From Candidatus Izemoplasmatales bacterium (GTDB lineage: Bacteria > Bacillota_I > Bacilli_A > Izemoplasmatales > Hujiaoplasmataceae): DNA of 23,157 nt. The stretch lies in NCBI GenBank assembly GCA_041649275.1, contig JBAZNL010000023.1:1-23157 (forward strand). The letters are read 5' to 3'. Position 1 is the first letter of the stretch. Each line of letters starts with the position of its first letter. The notes under the pieces were generated by a model. It was not told the DNA's origin, ran no database searches, and saw nothing but the letters and a program-made list of their open reading frames with translations. Positions 22,168 through 23,157 of the stretch are shown piece after piece. A program made the translations under genes and the position numbers.

Positions 22168-23157
22168 CTACCGCGCCAGTTTCCGATTGAGCGCCTCCGT
22201 CGCCGCGATCTGCAGGACCGCGAACAGGAAGAGCGCGTACGGAAGAAGGTCGAAGGTGGTGCGCGCGAACAGCTGGCCGGCGAGCGGCTGGATCACGAGG
22301 ACGCCGAAGTAGGCCGCCCCCATCTGGAAGCCGACGATGTCGGGAGCGTACTTCTCCCCGAACCGGTCCGCGGTCGCGTGGATGAATCCGGGAAATACCG
22401 GGGCGGCCCCGAGGCCGACGAGCAATAGTCCGAGAAACGTCGTCGCGGCGCCGAAGGGAAGCGCGAGGACCGCGATCCCGACGGCGACGACGACCATCCC
22501 GAGGCGGATCATGGTCTTGTCGGAGAGGCGCATCGCGACGAACCCGGCGATGATCCGGCCGACCATGATCCCGCCGTAGTAAAAGGCGATCCAGCGGGAC
22601 GCAACGGCGGGATCTATCGATCGCGTCGCGACCAGGAAGCTCGCCCCCCAGGTGCCGAGGGTGTTCTCGACGGCGCAGTAAAGCGCGATCCCGACCATCG
22701 CGAGCGCGACGCCCGGGATCCTGATCGGGCGGATTCGGGCGCCGGGAACCTCGAGTTCGTGGGCGCGGGGAGGAACCTGCAGTCGCAGAGCGGCCCGTTC
22801 GGCGTGGATTCTCGCCGACTTCTTCCAAAGCGGAAGGGACAGGAAGAGGACGAGGCAGAGGACGGACTGGACGATCGCGATCGTGCGGTAGCCGCCGCGC
22901 CAGTCGCCGCCGTCGGCCAGAAAGGCCGACATCACGAGCGGACCGATCGTCACGCCGACGCCCCAGAAACTGTGCAACCAGTTCATGTACTGCGGCTTGT
23001 AGTGGCGCGCGACATAGTCGTTCAGACCGGCATCGACGGCTCCGGCCCCGATCCCGAGCGGGATCGAGGATGCGATCGTCATCCAGATCGAAGTGGAGAA
23101 GGAGATCCCGCCGAGACCGAGGGCGGTGAGTCCGACGGAGACCGCGGTCACCCTCCC
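22168..23157 (-). CDS. MFS transporter (N-terminal part outside the window)
   Basis: The frame is open to the right edge, so the start is not visible; about 329 residues are seen. The segment GAGAVDAGLNDYVARHYKPQYMNWLHSFWGVGVTIGP, in the first half, is typical of FucP/YbjJ-like MFS proteins of Firmicutes (sugar- or unknown-substrate symporters). A loop of about 40 polar residues separates the two halves, then six helices follow, with AFYYGGIMVGRIIAGF and GLGAAPVFPGFIHATADRFG. The substrate cannot be told. It converges on the plus-strand membrane protein and ends at the shared terminator. Confidence 0.85.
   Translation of the reverse strand, partial: GRVTAVSVGLTALGLGGISFSTSIWMTIASSIPLGIGAGAVDAGLNDYVARHYKPQYMNWLHSFWGVGVTIGPLVMSAFLADGGDWRGGYRTIAIVQSVLCLVLFLSLPLWKKSARIHAERAALRLQVPPRAHELEVPGARIRPIRIPGVALAMVGIALYCAVENTLGTWGASFLVATRSIDPAVASRWIAFYYGGIMVGRIIAGFVAMRLSDKTMIRLGMVVVAVGIAVLALPFGAATTFLGLLLVGLGAAPVFPGFIHATADRFGEKYAPDIVGFQMGAAYFGVLVIQPLAGQLFARTTFDLLPYALFLFAVLQIAATEALNRKLAR

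Overview
This is a GC-rich bacterial window of about 23 kb. Nearly every gene lies on the minus strand, so transcription runs right to left. One gene lies on the plus strand, at the right. Strong Shine-Dalgarno sequences, consensus sigma-A-type promoters (TTGNNN-N17-TATAAT), TTG starts fixed by their ribosome sites, lipoproteins, hairpin-plus-U-tract terminators and CcpA-like cre boxes suggest a Gram-positive, Firmicutes- or Mycoplasmatota-like organism. A glycyl radical enzyme with its activase implies an anaerobic or microaerobic life. TGA is a true stop here (for example it forms the ATGA overlap at 12422-12425), so this is not the mycoplasma code. The lineage is inferred only.

Layout from left to right (genes read leftward): a partial threonine-dehydrogenase-like gene with a cre-like box (1-311); an operon of an AAC(6')-Ia-like acetyltransferase, a Nudix hydrolase and an unknown cysteine-cluster protein (454-3023); a lipoprotein with three InlB-like repeats and three copies of an acidic module (3364-5205); tRNA-Gly(GCC) with its own promoter and terminator (5483-5557); a MefA-like MFS efflux gene (5682-6920); an AAA ATPase/DUF4143 gene whose consensus promoter is covered by an 18-bp palindrome repeated three times at an exact 40-bp period (7014-8307); beta-glucuronidase uidA (8311-10026); a GGDEF protein (10080-11027); a three-gene signalling operon of an HD-GYP response regulator, a BvgS-like hybrid kinase and an orphan solute-binding lipoprotein (11133-16399); an operon of a glycyl radical enzyme, its activase and an FMN-barrel protein (16700-20937); a plus-strand membrane protein (21218-22102); and a partial MFS transporter (22168-23157).

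The parts that go together are these. First, the c-di-GMP block (10080-16399) links two extracellular-ligand-binding proteins to a phosphorelay, a probable c-di-GMP phosphodiesterase and, next door, a diguanylate cyclase. Second, the glycyl radical operon looks like a catabolic unit under possible carbon catabolite control, but its substrate cannot be read from the sequence. Third, the DUF4143 ATPase appears tightly controlled by its own operator array, which is the most striking non-coding feature. I saw no CRISPR array, rRNA, transposase, integrase or prophage gene.
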